Under the pieces are notes generated by a model. That model saw nothing but the letters and a program-made list of their open reading frames with translations, searched no databases and was not told the DNA's origin. This document shows, in pieces, positions 21,980 to 33,865 of a stretch of DNA of 64,000 nt; the first letter of the stretch is position 1, and each line of letters begins with the position of its first letter. Source of the stretch: Cryptomeria japonica (Eukaryota > Streptophyta > Pinopsida > Cupressales > Cupressaceae); NCBI RefSeq assembly GCF_030272615.1, contig NC_081406.1, positions 484,873,900-484,937,899 on the forward strand. The letters are read 5' to 3'. A program made the position numbers and the translations under genes.

Positions 21980-24900
21980 ATGAAGATTATTTCTTGGAAT
22001 ATTAAAGGACTTAATAGCCCCCATAAGCATGACATTATTAGGAACATGATAAGGGATAGTAAACCTAATATATTTATAATTCAAGAAACCAAAATGAGAA
22101 AAGAAAAAGTTGAATCATTGAAGTTTTTCAAAAATGGAAATGTCAGTGGCGGTAGTTCTGAAGGTGCTTCAGGAGGTATAGCTACCATTTGGAATCTTAA
22201 TTCTGTCAAAGGGTATGTTATCATCCAAGACAAAAATTCTCTTGTATCAAATTTGAGCACCTAAAAGATGTTACTTCATGGGTCCTCACCAACATTTATG
22301 CTCTCAACACCTTGAAGGCTAGAAATTCCTTCTAGAAAAAACTTATTCAAGCTAGGGACAGCTTCAGGAATCTTAGCTGGCTAGTTATGGGAGACTTCAA
22401 TACTCCTTTGAGAGAGGAGGAAAAATATGGAGGAAGCCCCCCTCAGCTGGAAAGTAGGTTAGCCCTTATGGATTTCATTAACTCTCAAGCCCTCAATGAC
22501 TTGGAAATACAGGGATGTAATTATACTTGGACTAACAGGAGAACTGGTACTGATCTTATCCAAGTTCATCTTGATAGGACTCTCATTTTTGATGACTGGT
22601 TTAGTCATTATTTTTTTTCTCTATCGGCTCACATTTGGGTTGGTTCAGATCATTTTCCCATCACCTTTATTGCTAAATCCATCAACAGAAGGAGAAACTT
22701 CCCCTTCAAATTTGAAAAAATGTGGACCCTCCACCCAGACATCAAAAGTAATATCCAGAAATGGTGGAGCATTCAAGTTAAGGGAACTGCTATGTATAGA
22801 GTAGTTAAGAAGCTTAAGAGTGTTAAGGACAACATAAGAATCTGGAATAAATCCAGCTTTGGGAACATTTTTTAGGCCAAAAGAAAAGTCCAGGAAGACC
22901 TCAAAGAAATACAAACTCAAATCCAGAAAGATGGTTTCAGAACTGTGTCCATTGCTGATGAAAATGAGACTGAAAAAATATCATGATATCATTGCCAAGA
23001 GGAAGCCTTTTGGAAGCAGAGATCAAGATGCATCTAGCTTAAGGAAGGAGATAGGAACACAAGATTCTTCCACATGTCGACTATCAAGCACAAAGCAGTT
23101 AACAGGGTTACCAAACTCATGGTGGATAAAGGGGAGATTATCAAGGAGGAGTAAATTAGAAAGGAAGCTAAAAGGTTTTTTTCAGAACTACTAACGAGGG
23201 ATAATAGATTGGATGCTGAAGCTCAATCTTCTTTTCTTCTTAACATCCCTTGTCTCATTGATGATCATAATAATGCCTCCCTATCTTCCATTCCTTCTAA
23301 TTAGGAAATCAAAAATGTTGTCTTCTCCTTTGATGGTAACAAAGCGTCGGGCCCGGATGGTTTTCCAATGTTCTTTTTTGAAGATTTCTGGGACATTGTC
23401 GAGAAAGATGTTACCAATGGAGTCAAGGAATTTTTCGGGGCTAGGAAACTTTTGAAAGAAATCAATGGCACATTTCTAGCTCTCATTCCCAAATCTCAAG
23501 GCACTAACTCTATGGACAAATTTAGACCTATCAGTCTTTGCAATTCCTTTTATAAGATTATCTCTAAGGTTGTTACTTCTAGATTGCTTTCTGTCCTTCC
23601 CGCTCTTATTAATCACCAGCAAAATGGTTTTTTCCCTGGTCATCAAATTATTGACTCTATTATTACTGTCCATGAGAACATTCACTCTCTTGTTAAAGCT
23701 AAGAAGCAGGGTCTCATCCTTAAGCTTGATCTCTCCAAAGCCTATGATAGGGTTGACTTGTCTTTCCTCTTGAAGGTTCTAATGTCTTTTGGTTTCTCAC
23801 CCAACTTATCACCTCTGCTTCTTTTGCTATTATTATCAATGGTTCACCTTCTAATTTTTTCCAAGCCTCTAGAGGTGTTAGGCAAGGGGATCCTATTTCC
23901 CCTATCCTCTTCATTATTATGGCAGAATATTTTGGAAGGAGTATGGAAAATTTGGTTTTGCAAGGCTCCTTTAAGGGTCTCCACCCTTCCTCTGCGGATC
24001 TTGTTTGTTCTCATCAACAATTTGTCGATGATACTATTATCATGGGGGAATCTAGTATTTCTGAAGCTAAAACTTTGAAGAGTACTCTTTGTAATTTTGC
24101 CTCTGCATCAGGTCATCTTATCAATTGGACTAAAAGTGAATTTTTTTTCATCAATACCCCAGAGAGAGGACAACAGAGAATCAATAGAATCTTGGAGTGT
24201 AGGATTGTTGATCTTCCTACAAACTACCTTGGTCTCCCTATGGGTACTGCTCCTCCTGACTCCTTCTGGAGTTCTTTAGTGGACAAATTCCTGAAAAATT
24301 TAGCTGGATGGAAAGGAGCCCTCCTAAGTTAGGTTGGAAAGCTCCAACTTCTTAAAGCTTCTCTTCTAAATATTCCGATATATGCTCTTAGCATTTTCAG
24401 AATTCTAGTTAAGTATATTGATGCTATCGAGAAAATCCAAAGAAGATTCCTTTGGTCTGGGGTTGAGGACAAGAAAAGAACGTCCTTGGTGGCTTGGGAC
24501 CAGGTCTGTAAACCGAAGAGCCATGGCAGTCTGGGCCTGAGGAGGATCCAAACCCTAAATGAAGCTCTTCTATCCAAACAAGTCTGGAGAATGTTTCATC
24601 TTGATACTAAATAGTGTAAAATTTGGTGAAGTAAGTATTCTCTTCAGTCCTCTTCCCTTTCTTCTTGTATCAATTTGGATAGTAGTATCATTGGCTCCCA
24701 CATATAGAATTATGCCTCTAAATGTAAAGAAAGTATACCTAAAGGAATGATCTGGAAAGTTGGAAATGGTAGGAAAGTTAAATTCTGGGAGGATCCTTGG
24801 CTTTTTGATAAACCTTTGATAGAAATAAATGAATGGGCCCCCTATGCTCCCTCTTGTATAAGATCTTTTGGCTCCTTAGTTGCTGAGTACTGGACTAGTA

Positions 24901-26144
24901 ACGAATGGCAGAATATTGAAAGCATCCACCCAAACCTCTCTAAGCTCAAGATCCATTTGTTTGTAGTTTGGTTGAACAAAGTGGTTGACTCCCTGATCTA
25001 GAAACATGATCACAAAGGTACCCTTACTTTTTCCTATATGTATTGTGTTATATCCCCTGATCCTTTAGGTAATCCCTTCTGGTCTAAAGTCTGGATTAGA
25101 GGCCTAACCCCCAAGATCAACTTCTTCTTCTAGACCGTCCTCCATAATAAAATCTTGACCCTTGACAACCTGAAATGCAGAGGCTTTGCTATCCCTAATA
25201 GATGTGCTCTATGCCTTCATGAAGAAGAGTCGGTGGACCACCTTGCCATTCACTACCCCTTCTCTGCCTCAATATCGGAAAGATTTCTCAATAGTTTTAG
25301 CATTGCATGGGTGTTTCCCAAAAACATCACAGATCTATTTTCCTCCTGGAACATAAAATGGACTAATCCTTTTTTGAGATATTTGTGGCAGCTCTCGCTT
25401 CCTCACATCCTATGGGGACTATGGAAAGAAAGAAATAATTGAATCTTTAGGGATATCTCCCTCAATCAAGATATTGTGCTCCAGAAAATCCAATGGGCGA
25501 TTCTAGAAAATATATAGATCATTGAGGGTCCTTGTTTTTCAAACTATACATTGGAAGTAAATATTTTGAGGGTGTGGAACATGAAGAGTACCGACAGTCC
25601 AAACCTTAATCATAACAATAGGCTTGAAGCTAAATGGAAAATCCCCCCTCATGGTTGGTTCAAAGTTAATTTTGACGGTGCTGCCAAAGGTAACCTGGGT
25701 CCTTCAGGTTGTGGAGCTGTTCTAAGAGATGATAAAGGAATGTGTAAGGAAATGGTTGATGTCCCTATTGGAATTCAAACTAATCATAAAGCCGAAGTGA
25801 TGGCTTCTCTCCAAGGTATCCTCCTAGCAAAAAAATGGAATTGTCCCCACCTATGGACTGAAGGGGACTCAAACAATATTATTAACTGTCTTAAGGGGGT
25901 TTCAAAACCTTCATGGTCAATCAACAACATTATCATCTCTGCTAGAGACCTTATTAGTACCTTTAAAAAAGCTACATCCCACATTTACCAGGAGGCCAAT
26001 GGCTCTGCTGACTGAGCTACCACTGCGGCGGTTAACAAGGAAGCAATTACCATGTGGACGGGAGAACAAGGACTCCCCGAAGATGTCAACCAAATCATTT
26101 GCTATGATCATTATAGAAGTACTCCTAAGATACTTGATGGATAG
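21980..26144 (+). pseudogene. LINE-A ORF2: endonuclease, reverse transcriptase, zf-RVT, RNase H (broken)
   Basis: The AP-type endonuclease spans about 21980-22700 with IISWNIKGLNS, IIQETK, MGDFNTPL and GSDHFPITF. RT spans about 23290-24330 with LIPKSQG, DKFRPISLCN, LKLDLSKAYDRV, RGVRQGDPISPILF (after a frame shift near 23820) and the catalytic QQFVDDTIIMG near 24020. A zinc-binding zf-RVT block lies at about 25100-25300 (LKCRGFAIPNRCALC, ESVDHL). RNase H covers about 25640-26100, with VNFDGAAKGNLGPSGCG, NHKAEVMA and TEGDSNNIINC. Many TAG stops replace Gln or Trp codons. The role was target-primed reverse transcription. Confidence 0.92.
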
Positions 26145-26322
26145 GATAATTATGAAAAGAACTGACTTGAGTACTTTGAGTCATTATAATAATGAGAGAC
26201 TCATTTTTTATATTACCAATGCCAAAAGTTCCCATGCTTTTTGGGTGACTTTGATAGTTCTGAAAAGCTCACCAGCTAATCTACTCTGCAAGTTTCAAAA
26301 TTTGGTGTTGAACAACGACAAT
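26145..26322 (+). other. LINE-A spacer between ORF2 and ORF3
   Basis: About 180 bases, AT-rich. The ORF3 frame is open through it back to 25999, but I see no recognisable peptide, so the ATG at 26323 is preferred. Confidence 0.55.
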
Positions 26323-28026
26323 ATGGGTAGTAACAGGAGGCGTTATGAACCAAGTAGTTGTAAAGAATGGAAACAAAAGGAGGTTTGGGGTATTCTACAG
26401 AAGGGTGGATTCTTGAAATTCATGGAAAGACTCCACGGTCGTGACAGCATGGTCACCAGATTTTTCTGTAAAAATTGGAAAAAGGGCATGTTGAAAATGG
26501 GAGACCAAACTATAGAAATCGATGAAGATTTAATTGCTCAAGCTACGGGCCTCACAAGAGAAGGGTGCAACTTCTACAGAGATAGGAAAGTTAGTAGGGA
26601 AGCTATTGAAAGAAACCTGGACACCGAGAAAGAGAAGAAACGACTGGTAAAGTTGAGCAAAACCTACTACCCGCCCAGGGCTTTTGCCAAACCCTGGTGG
26701 GAAGTCCTCTTTGTTTTAATGCAATACATCACTCTAGATGGTAGGTTCACTAAAGTTTATGGTTATCACTTTGTTCTACTAAATCCGTTTAGGCACAATG
26801 ATAAGGTTAACTTCCCCTATTTTCTGCTTTGTTCGATGAATACGTCCCTCAAGGCCTACAAAGAGAACCCACTGGGTGATACGACCATGCACCAAGGCCT
26901 TATGGTAATAATCTATGACCATCTTAAGTCCAACCAAATTGCTCAGATGCAGCTCTTTGTGGATTCTGAGGATGAGGGGTCTGACCCTGCCTTCTCAGAG
27001 GAAGAGGAGTCTAAAAGTGACCCTTTGACTGATACTGAGGACAACATGGATGTCTCGGATTATGAAAGTGGGAAGAAGAGGAAATACATCAAAACCAGAC
27101 CCTCATCCTCTAAGGGAAAAAATCCTAAAGATAGACCCCTGATTAGCATTTCTTTGGAAGTGGAGACTTTAGACGACTTTGAGGAGGAGTACCCTCAAGG
27201 GCGGCTGAAGAAGAAGACTAAAGCTCACACCCAGGCTAGGAAAATGCACAAGAAGAAAGATGAGATTGTTAAGGAACCAGAAGCCCACAAGCAAGTAAGG
27301 GCCCTGGAAGATGATCAGAATCTAGAAAAGGAGACCATAGAAGCGGTTCTTAGGGCTATTGGCACAATCATCCAGCACACCCCTAAAGAGGAAAAGGCAA
27401 CCCCTGGAAAAGTTGACCCCCCCTCTAACCCTCCCCCTGAGGGTTTGCAAGGTTTCATGGAAACAATGGAGTGGCTCATCAATGGTTACAAGAAAGCTGT
27501 GGACGAAAATAAAAAACACTGTAACAGAATCTTGATCTTGGAAACCATCAATACAGGGCAAGGGAAGACCATGGCCAACTTTATAGAGGACCTGAAAAGT
27601 GCCATCGCCAAAGCTAAAGACATAAGAGATGCTTTCAACCCCAGGTTCGAAAACATTGAGAAGGATTTGCTGGAAAGAAAGAATCTTGCTGACACTAACA
27701 ACCACACTCTCACAGAAACTATCAGCAAAATTGGTAAAATTGATGAGTGCCTGAAGAACATTATTGAACAGAGCCTTAGCATCCTGAAGATTTCAGCCAA
27801 CAACACCAACAATCTCATCAACAAACTAGATGATGAAAAGGAAATCTTGGACATTGACCCGAAAACTTAAGGAACAGGGGAAGCTCAAGGCCCCAGAACC
27901 CGCGCTAGAGGCAAAAACAAGGACAAAAAACCTAACAAGGATCTAGAAGACCTTAAAGCTATCAAGGCTTCTTACAACGAGCTCATGACAAAGGCAGGGG
28001 ACTTGTTGAAGAAAATTTCTATGTAG
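26323..28026 (+). CDS. LINE-A ORF3: uncharacterised protein with plant transposon-like N-domain and coiled-coil C-domain
   Basis: The frame from ATG 26323 is open for 515 codons to TAA 27868. Reading on through that one stop (probably a former CAA) it reaches TAG 28024, giving about 567 codons. The N-domain (roughly 1-210) has WGILQKGGFLKFMERLHG, MVTRFFCKNWKKGML, IDEDLIAQATGLTREG, WWEVLFVLMQYITLDGRF and HQGLMVIIYDHL. An acidic stretch (EDEGSDPAFSEEEES), a basic NLS-like KKRKYIKTRPSSSKGK and a Lys-rich linker follow. The last 200 residues are predicted coiled coil (ERKNLADTNNHTLTETISK). It lies after the RNase H but inside the LINE duplications. Function unknown; it resembles the NA aORF in layout. 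Confidence 0.75.
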
Positions 28027-28195
28027 TGCCTTCTTAGTTTCTTTGTTGTTGTTAGTTTTGTTGTCCTTTCGGTTCACTGGCTTTTTGCGAGTCTTTTTGT
28101 ATGCAGTTCTTAAGCATTGATCTTTTTGGTGTCTTATCTTAATATCTTATGTTAAAGGTTTCGGGTCCTGAAAACCTACTTTTTTAATTAATCAA
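28027..28195 (+). other. LINE-A 3' untranslated region
   Basis: T-rich sequence with a small hairpin (AGGTTTC and GAAAACCT arms at 28156-28177), then a short AT-rich end. Hairpins near LINE 3' ends are known to help RT recognise its template in some families; here that is inference. Confidence 0.6.
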
Positions 28196-28208
28196 AACAA
28201 CTGATGTA
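28196..28208. repeat. LINE target-site duplication, right copy
   Basis: AACAACTGATGTA, one base different from 20194-20206. After it the Gypsy-2 frame continues (SLGALLAQGHSTRKEKA). Confidence 0.9.
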
Positions 28209-28265
28209 TCCTTGGGAGCTCTACTAGCACAAGGACATTCAACAAGAAAAGAAAAGGCTATGTAC
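28209..28265 (+). pseudogene. Gypsy-2 pol, part B: start of RNase H
   Basis: This 57-base fragment reads SLGALLAQGHSTRKEKAMY, the start of Ty3 RNase H (family pattern A-x-x-A-LGAVLAQ). It joins to 35209 onward (YINRTLSGYELNYTFIEK) after removing Copia-2. Confidence 0.88.
28261..28265. repeat. Target-site duplication of Copia-2, left copy (TGTAC)
   Basis: TGTAC precedes the Copia-2 LTR and recurs at 35204-35208. One copy restores the Gypsy-2 reading frame. Confidence 0.93.
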
Positions 28266-29704
28266 TATTGGAATTATGCCTCTAATTCACTTGACCTTTG
28301 CTCATACTGATCGGGTTAACTCTGGCCGATGAAATAGTGTGAAGAAAATTTGTGAACTCTATCAGTATAACCTTTACCAATGTACTCAACATATCAGAGC
28401 TCAGAGTAGTAGGTTTGAAGTCATCCCAATGACCCGACGAAGTCGTCTTCGATCATCAGGGTAGCATCAGTTATCTGATGGATGAAAGGATCAAAAACTT
28501 ACAGTTTAGATCCAAATCCAATAGTCATCGCTTTACCATTATGGAAAGATGCACATATGTTATTTCCTATGACATGGCGACCATGGTGGGGCCTGACATA
28601 AGTGAGTGGTCTAGGTGGGATAAGGGTCATGCAAATCAGAGAGGATCGAACGATGATCAAGGTTGATCCAATGGTGATGTTATGTCGTGATGGGAAATTG
28701 CTCATTAGTATATTCCTCGTGACATGGTGACCAAGTAGTGGGACCCAGTAGGAGAGCGGATAAGGAAAATTAAAGGTTGAGCAGATCGAAATGATCAGAC
28801 AGGGATCACAAAAGATCCGACGGTGGTCGCTAGGTCATGATGGGAAATTTCTCATGAGACTTTCCATCGTGACCCAATGACAAAGAATAATTCTGAGCGG
28901 ATAGTGAGGTCATGCTAAGATGTCACAATAGGGACTCTGAAACCAATCAGGGGGTGCCTTGTGGCAGAGTGCAGATAGAAAGATTGGATGATAGCTGATT
29001 GTTTGTTTTGCTGATACCCTATGGAATCACCTTCGACGATCGGGTCTGTCATCGGCCATCAAAGATGTATTTTTGAAGCTACACCAATACTTGATGGAGT
29101 CGACTTGTCTAAGTCTATGTACTTGAATAAAAACCGGTTCAATTCATGGATGCATGTGGGATAATTGTTTTCTCACGAATGCAGACCAATGCAGACGATT
29201 AGATGTCTAGCCAATTGGTGCAAACTAACAGTTGAACGGTCAACATGAAAATGTATATGAAGCCAAGAGGAGACTCGAGAATGGATGTTGTTCAAATGAT
29301 AAGCCACATACTATGGTGTGTAACCAAAGTGATCAGAGTGAACATCTGTGCTATGATAACAAGTGCCTATGGTGGTTAAGAAGCTATCGGGACTAGTGGT
29401 GCAGAACCTCATGATCATCGTTTCATTCCCTTTAGAATAGTAGGGATCGGACGTGAAATCAAACCCCACTATCCATTCTTTCCTGAGAATAAAGTGATCT
29501 TGTTGTCGGTGGTGGGTTTTTTCCTGAAAGGGTTTCCCATGTAAATTCATGGTGTTTATCTCTGTGTATGTTTGAATTTTGATATTGTCTCGATTTTTGT
29601 ATATGCTAATCTTAGTATTCAGTAAAGTTATAAAACATACTAGTCTTATTTCCCCTACAAATTGACATTAGGGAAGCATTTTTCCACACTATGCTTTTCT
29701 TACA
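28266..29704 (+). repeat. Copia-2 5' LTR (1,439 bp)
   Basis: It begins TATTGGAATTATGCC (TG mutated to TA) and ends TTTTCTTACA. It aligns to 33866-35203 apart from a segment near 29355-29485 that the 3' copy lacks. It includes GGTGGGTTTTTTCC and GGGTTTCCCATGT near 29510. Confidence 0.92.
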
Positions 29705-29706
29705 AG

Positions 29707-29718
29707 TGGTATCAGAGC
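29707..29718 (+). other. Copia-2 primer binding site, tRNA-iMet, perfect
   Basis: TGGTATCAGAGC, two bases after the 5' LTR. Confidence 0.93.
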
Positions 29719-29815
29719 TTGGCTAGTTGTGTTATCCTTGTGGGTAGGATTGGTTTTTTGTGTTAATTTGTTTCAGTGGGAGTTTGTTACTATGTCTACT
29801 TGTTTACAGATTTAG

Positions 29816-30720
29816 ATGGCAAGCACTTCTCGAAGAATGGATATTGAGAAGTTCAATGGCTCCAATTTTGAGTTATGGAAACTTAAAATTGAGGACCTGC
29901 TGGTTGATCAAGATTGTTGGATTGCAATGAGTGGACATAAACCTTCAGGCATGAGGCAAGAAGATTGGGATTTAGCAAACCAAAAAGCCAGAGGACTCAT
30001 AAGACTAAGCCTTGCAGACTCATTTTTGTTGAACATACATGAGGAGAAGACTAAAAGTGATTTGTGGAAGAAGTTAGGAGACATTTATCAGGGCAAAACC
30101 TTAGTGAATAAACTCTTCCTTAGGAAGAATTTATATTCTTTGAAAATGGATGCAAGAACACCCTTGGCAGATCATTTGAATGCATTTAACATGGTTCTCA
30201 CTCAATTGACATTAGTCGGTGTGGCTATTCAAGAAGAAGAACATTGCATGTTGCTGCTATGCTTATTTCCAGATTCTTGGGAACATTTGGTGATGGCCAT
30301 TGGTAGTACTACGACCCAGTTCAAGATGGATATTGTGGTCAATACTCTTTTGTCAAAAGAAATTAGAAAGAAGTCTTCTAAGATGACAAAAGATGCACTC
30401 TTTGTTTGAAGCAGACCAAAGGACAAAGACAAGAAGAAAGGGAAGAAGTCCAAGTCCAAGTCTCAAGAGAGGTCCAAGTCTCCTAGAAAGAAGTCTAAGG
30501 TGAAATGCTGGAATTGTGGACAAAAGGGTCATATTTGAAAAGACAGCAAAGAGGAGAAGAAGAGAAAGAACTCTTCTGATAATGAATCTTCTCATAGTGA
30601 TGCAGACGCCTTTGTAGCAGCTTTGGCAGTGCCTGCTTCTGACAATGTGTGGTTGATTGACTCAAGGGCATCTTGCCATATGACATCTCACAAGGAGTGG
30701 TTCTCAAAGTATGAACTGTA
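29816..30720 (+). pseudogene. Copia-2 gag and protease (broken)
   Basis: The gag frame is open from ATG 29816 to TGA 30407 (197 codons) with DUF4219/UBN2-type blocks: IEKFNGSNFELWKL, ARGLIRLSLADSFLLN, DLWKKLGDIYQGKTLVNKLF and LLCLFPDSWEHL. Beyond the stop (a likely Trp codon) come a Lys/Ser tail, a knuckle CWNCGQKGHI-stop-KDS whose last Cys is Ser, and the protease motif WLIDSRASCHMTS, where the usual DSG is DSR. Both changes predict loss of function. Confidence 0.92.
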
Positions 30721-31990
30721 TGCTGGTGGAAGGTGTACTTAGCAAGTGACTCAACACTGGAGATTGTTGGGAGAGGAAGAATTAAAATCCAATTTCATGA
30801 TGGGAGAATAAAGGGAATTAATGGAGTTCTGTACATACCAGATTTGACAAGAAACCTACTTTCTATAAGCAAGTTGAATGATGTTGGAGTCAAGGAAACA
30901 TTTGTGTCTGGTGGTTGTAAGATGAATAGAGGGTCTATTAGTTTGGCTTAGGGCGAACGCATTAGTATATTGTATAAGTTAAATGCTGAAACTGTGTGTT
31001 GTAATATAGTCACTAAGAAATTTGATAGAACTACCAAGTTGACATATGATGTAAATTCTATGAAAGCTAAAATTCCTGTAGAAAAGAAAATGCTCTAGCA
31101 TTATAGGCTTGGTCACATTGGTGAAAAAGGTTTGAAAACTTTAAAGAGTAAAAATATAGTAGAAGGACTTATTGATTGTAAGCTTGAGTTTGATTTCTGT
31201 GAACATTACATATACGAGAAACAAAACCGTGTTCAATTTTATTCAAGTCCTCATAAATCTTTTGACATTCTAAACTATGTGCATTCTGATGTGTTTGGTC
31301 TAGTGGATGTACCTTCTTTGTCTAAATCAAAGTACTATGTATCCTATGTTGATGATTATTCAAGAAGGACATTTGTTTATTTTATGAACAGTAAGATAGA
31401 AGTGTTCAGTTGGTGTAAGGAATTTAAAAACCTGGTTGAAAATCAGATTGGAAGAAGAATAAAATGTTTAAGAACTGATAATGGTGGTGAGTATTGCAAT
31501 ACAAATTTTGACACGTATTATGTAGACCATGGAATCAAAAGACATAGAACTATGCCTTATACTCCACAACAAAATGGAGTTGCTGAAAGGTTGAATCGGT
31601 CTCTGATGGAGAAAGCAAGAAGCATGTTGAGTAGTGCTAGGCTGGAACATAAGTTTTGGGCAGAAGCAGTTGCTACAACATATTACCTCTTGAACCGGTC
31701 ACCTACAACAATGTTAGTAGACAAAACACCTCTGGAAGCATGGTTTGGTAAGAAAACTTCTCTAAGACACATTCGTGTGTTTGGTTCAGAGGCATATGTA
31801 CATGTGCTTGATGTTAAAAGATCTAAATTGGATAACAAAATAGTCAAATGTATTTTCATTGGATATGGAGTTGGAGTTAAAGGCTACAAGATTTGAAATC
31901 CTGATACTGTAAAGGTTGTGTACATCAGAAGTGTCATCTCCTGAGAGCTGAAACCTATGTCTATAAATAAACCAATAGAGAAGGAAAAAG
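30721..31990 (+). pseudogene. Copia-2 pre-integrase and integrase (broken)
   Basis: The pre-integrase part gives DLTRNLLSISKLNDVGV and, after stops, HYRLGHIGEKGLKTL. The integrase frame (31132-31896) has NYVHSDVFG, YYVSYVDDYSRRTFVYFM, CLRTDNGGEYCN, TPQQNGVAERLNRSLMEKA and FWAEAVATTYYLLNRSP. The Asp, Asp and Glu positions are present. The first zinc Cys pair is eroded (DFCEHYIYEK). Confidence 0.92.
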
Positions 31991-33865
31991 AGAAGGATGT
32001 GGTTTAATTTCCACTAGGAGAAGAAGTGACAAGTCCAGATGTACCTGAAGATGAGAATGAAGAGAGTTCAAGTACCTCTAAAAGTTCAAAAGAAGAACAA
32101 AATGAAGCCTCACCACTAGTGTTAAGAAGATCCACACGAGAGAGGCAGCAACCTGATAGGTTTACCCCAGATAGGTATAATTTTTCAATGTTGAATGTAA
32201 ATTGTGCCTATGCTTTACTTGCTGATACTGATGAGCCTAGGACTGTAAAAGAAGCCATGGATATGTCAGATTCAGATTCTTGTTTGGAAGCCATGAATGA
32301 TGAAATGAAATCTTTAGACAAGAATGGAACATGGAATCTGGCATCATTGCCTAAAGGTAGAAAGCCTGTTGGCTGTAAATGGGTTTTCAAAAGGAAGTAT
32401 GGTCCAGATGGCAGCATTGACAAGTACAAGGCCAGATTGGTTGCGAAGGGGTATTCTCAAATAGAAGGTATTGACTATGGAGAAATATTCTCTTATGTAT
32501 CTAAGCTAAAATATATTAGATTTATTTTGCCACTTGCAGCTGCATATGATTGGGAAGTCGAGAAAATGGATGTGAAAACAACATTTCTTCATGGGGACCT
32601 TGAAGAAGAAATCTATATGTCCCAGCCTAAGCATTTTGTGAAAAGGGTAAAGAACATCTGGTATGTAAACTAGAGAAGTCTCTTTATGGTTTGAAAAAGT
32701 CTCCCAGAATGTGGTATCAAAAATATGATACGTTTATGTTGTCTTGGGATTTGTGAGATCGAAAGCCGGTCATTGTGTGTACTACAAGGTTGAAGATGAT
32801 AAGATCCTTATTATTGCTTTGTATGTTGACGACATGTTGTTCCTTGGAAATAACAAAGGTATGATCTCAAACTTGAAGTTCCAATTATCCTTTAAGTTTG
32901 AAATGAAAGATTTGGGGTCAACAAACTACATTCTAGAAATGGAAATCAAGAGGGACAGGTCTAAGAGAAAACTCTAGCTCAGCTAGAGAAAGTACATCAC
33001 TAGTGTTCTTGATAAGTTTAATATGTCCGACTGTAAACAATAAGTTGTTCCTATTTTTCAAGGAACCAAACTATTTGTGCATGACAGTCTGAAATCTCTA
33101 GAGGAGATAGATGACATGAAGAGTATACCTTATATAAGTTCTATTAGTAGCTTGATGTATGCAATGGTTTGTACAAGGCCAGACATTGCCCAACTAGTGG
33201 GAGTATTAAGAAGATTTATGTCAAACCTAGGAAGACTGCATTGGGATGCTGTAAAGAGAGTTTTCAGATATCTGAAGGGTACTTTAGACTTTGCATTATG
33301 TTATCATGGTAATCTAAATGATTCAAAGAGAACTCTCAGCATTTGTGGTTATTCAGATTCTGACTGGGCAGGGGACATTGACAATAGAAGATCCACCAGT
33401 GGATACGTTTTTGTTCTGAATGGTGGAGCAATAAGTTGGATGAGCAAGCGATAGTCTGTAGTTAATTTGTCCACTACAAAGGCAAAATACATGGTAGCCA
33501 CACATACTTGTAAAGAAGTTGTTTGGCTCAGGCGTTTGAGTACAGATATTGGTTTTCATGCAGGATAGGTTGAATTGCGAAGTGACAGTCAGAGTGCTAT
33601 ATGTTTAGCGAATAATCCTACATACCACACCAGGTCTAAACACATAGATGTGAAATTCCATTTTGTGTGTGACATGATAGAAGATGGAAAGATTAATTTG
33701 AACAAGGTAGACACTCAGGAAAATGTTGCAGACACATTAACAAAACCGGTGAGCACTCACAAGTTCAAGTGGTGTTATAACGCGATGGGTCTTAGTACCC
33801 ATCCCTCTCTATAATGCTTGGAAAGTGCCCAAATAGTCCAGTCAATTCCTTGTCAAGTGGGAGTT
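31991..33865 (+). pseudogene. Copia-2 reverse transcriptase and RNase H (broken)
   Basis: RT spans about 32230-32990: KWVFKRKYGPDGSIDKY, ARLVAKGYSQIEGIDY, EKMDVKTTFLHGDLEEEI, YGLKKSPRMWYQKYD, then after a frame shift near 32730 the catalytic IALYVDDMLFLGNN. RNase H spans about 33100-33810: SLMYAMVCTRPDIA, DSDWAGDIDNRRSTSGYVF, RSDSQSAICLANNPTYHTR and DTLTKPVSTHKF. Several TAG stops interrupt it. The element ends with a short purine tract (CAAGTGGGAG) before the 3' LTR. Confidence 0.93.

Larger units (their letters stand above)
20207..28195 (+). mobile_element. LINE-A: L1-like non-LTR retrotransposon with a third ORF
   Basis: The element lies between 13-bp duplications and measures 7,989 bp. 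It encodes an ORF1 with an RNA-binding fold and CCHC remnant, an ORF2 with endonuclease, RT, zinc-binding and RNase H domains, and a third long ORF (26323-28026) before the 3' end. There is no LTR. The 3' terminus is A-rich (ATCAAAA) and not a long poly(A). ORF1 and ORF2 have many stops; ORF3 is nearly clean. Confidence 0.9.

Noticed and set aside
26323-28026. ORF3 as a separate nested element inside the LINE
   Set aside because: I find no LTRs, terminal inverted repeats or extra duplication around 26145-28195, so membership in the LINE is simpler; it stays open as a test in the findings.
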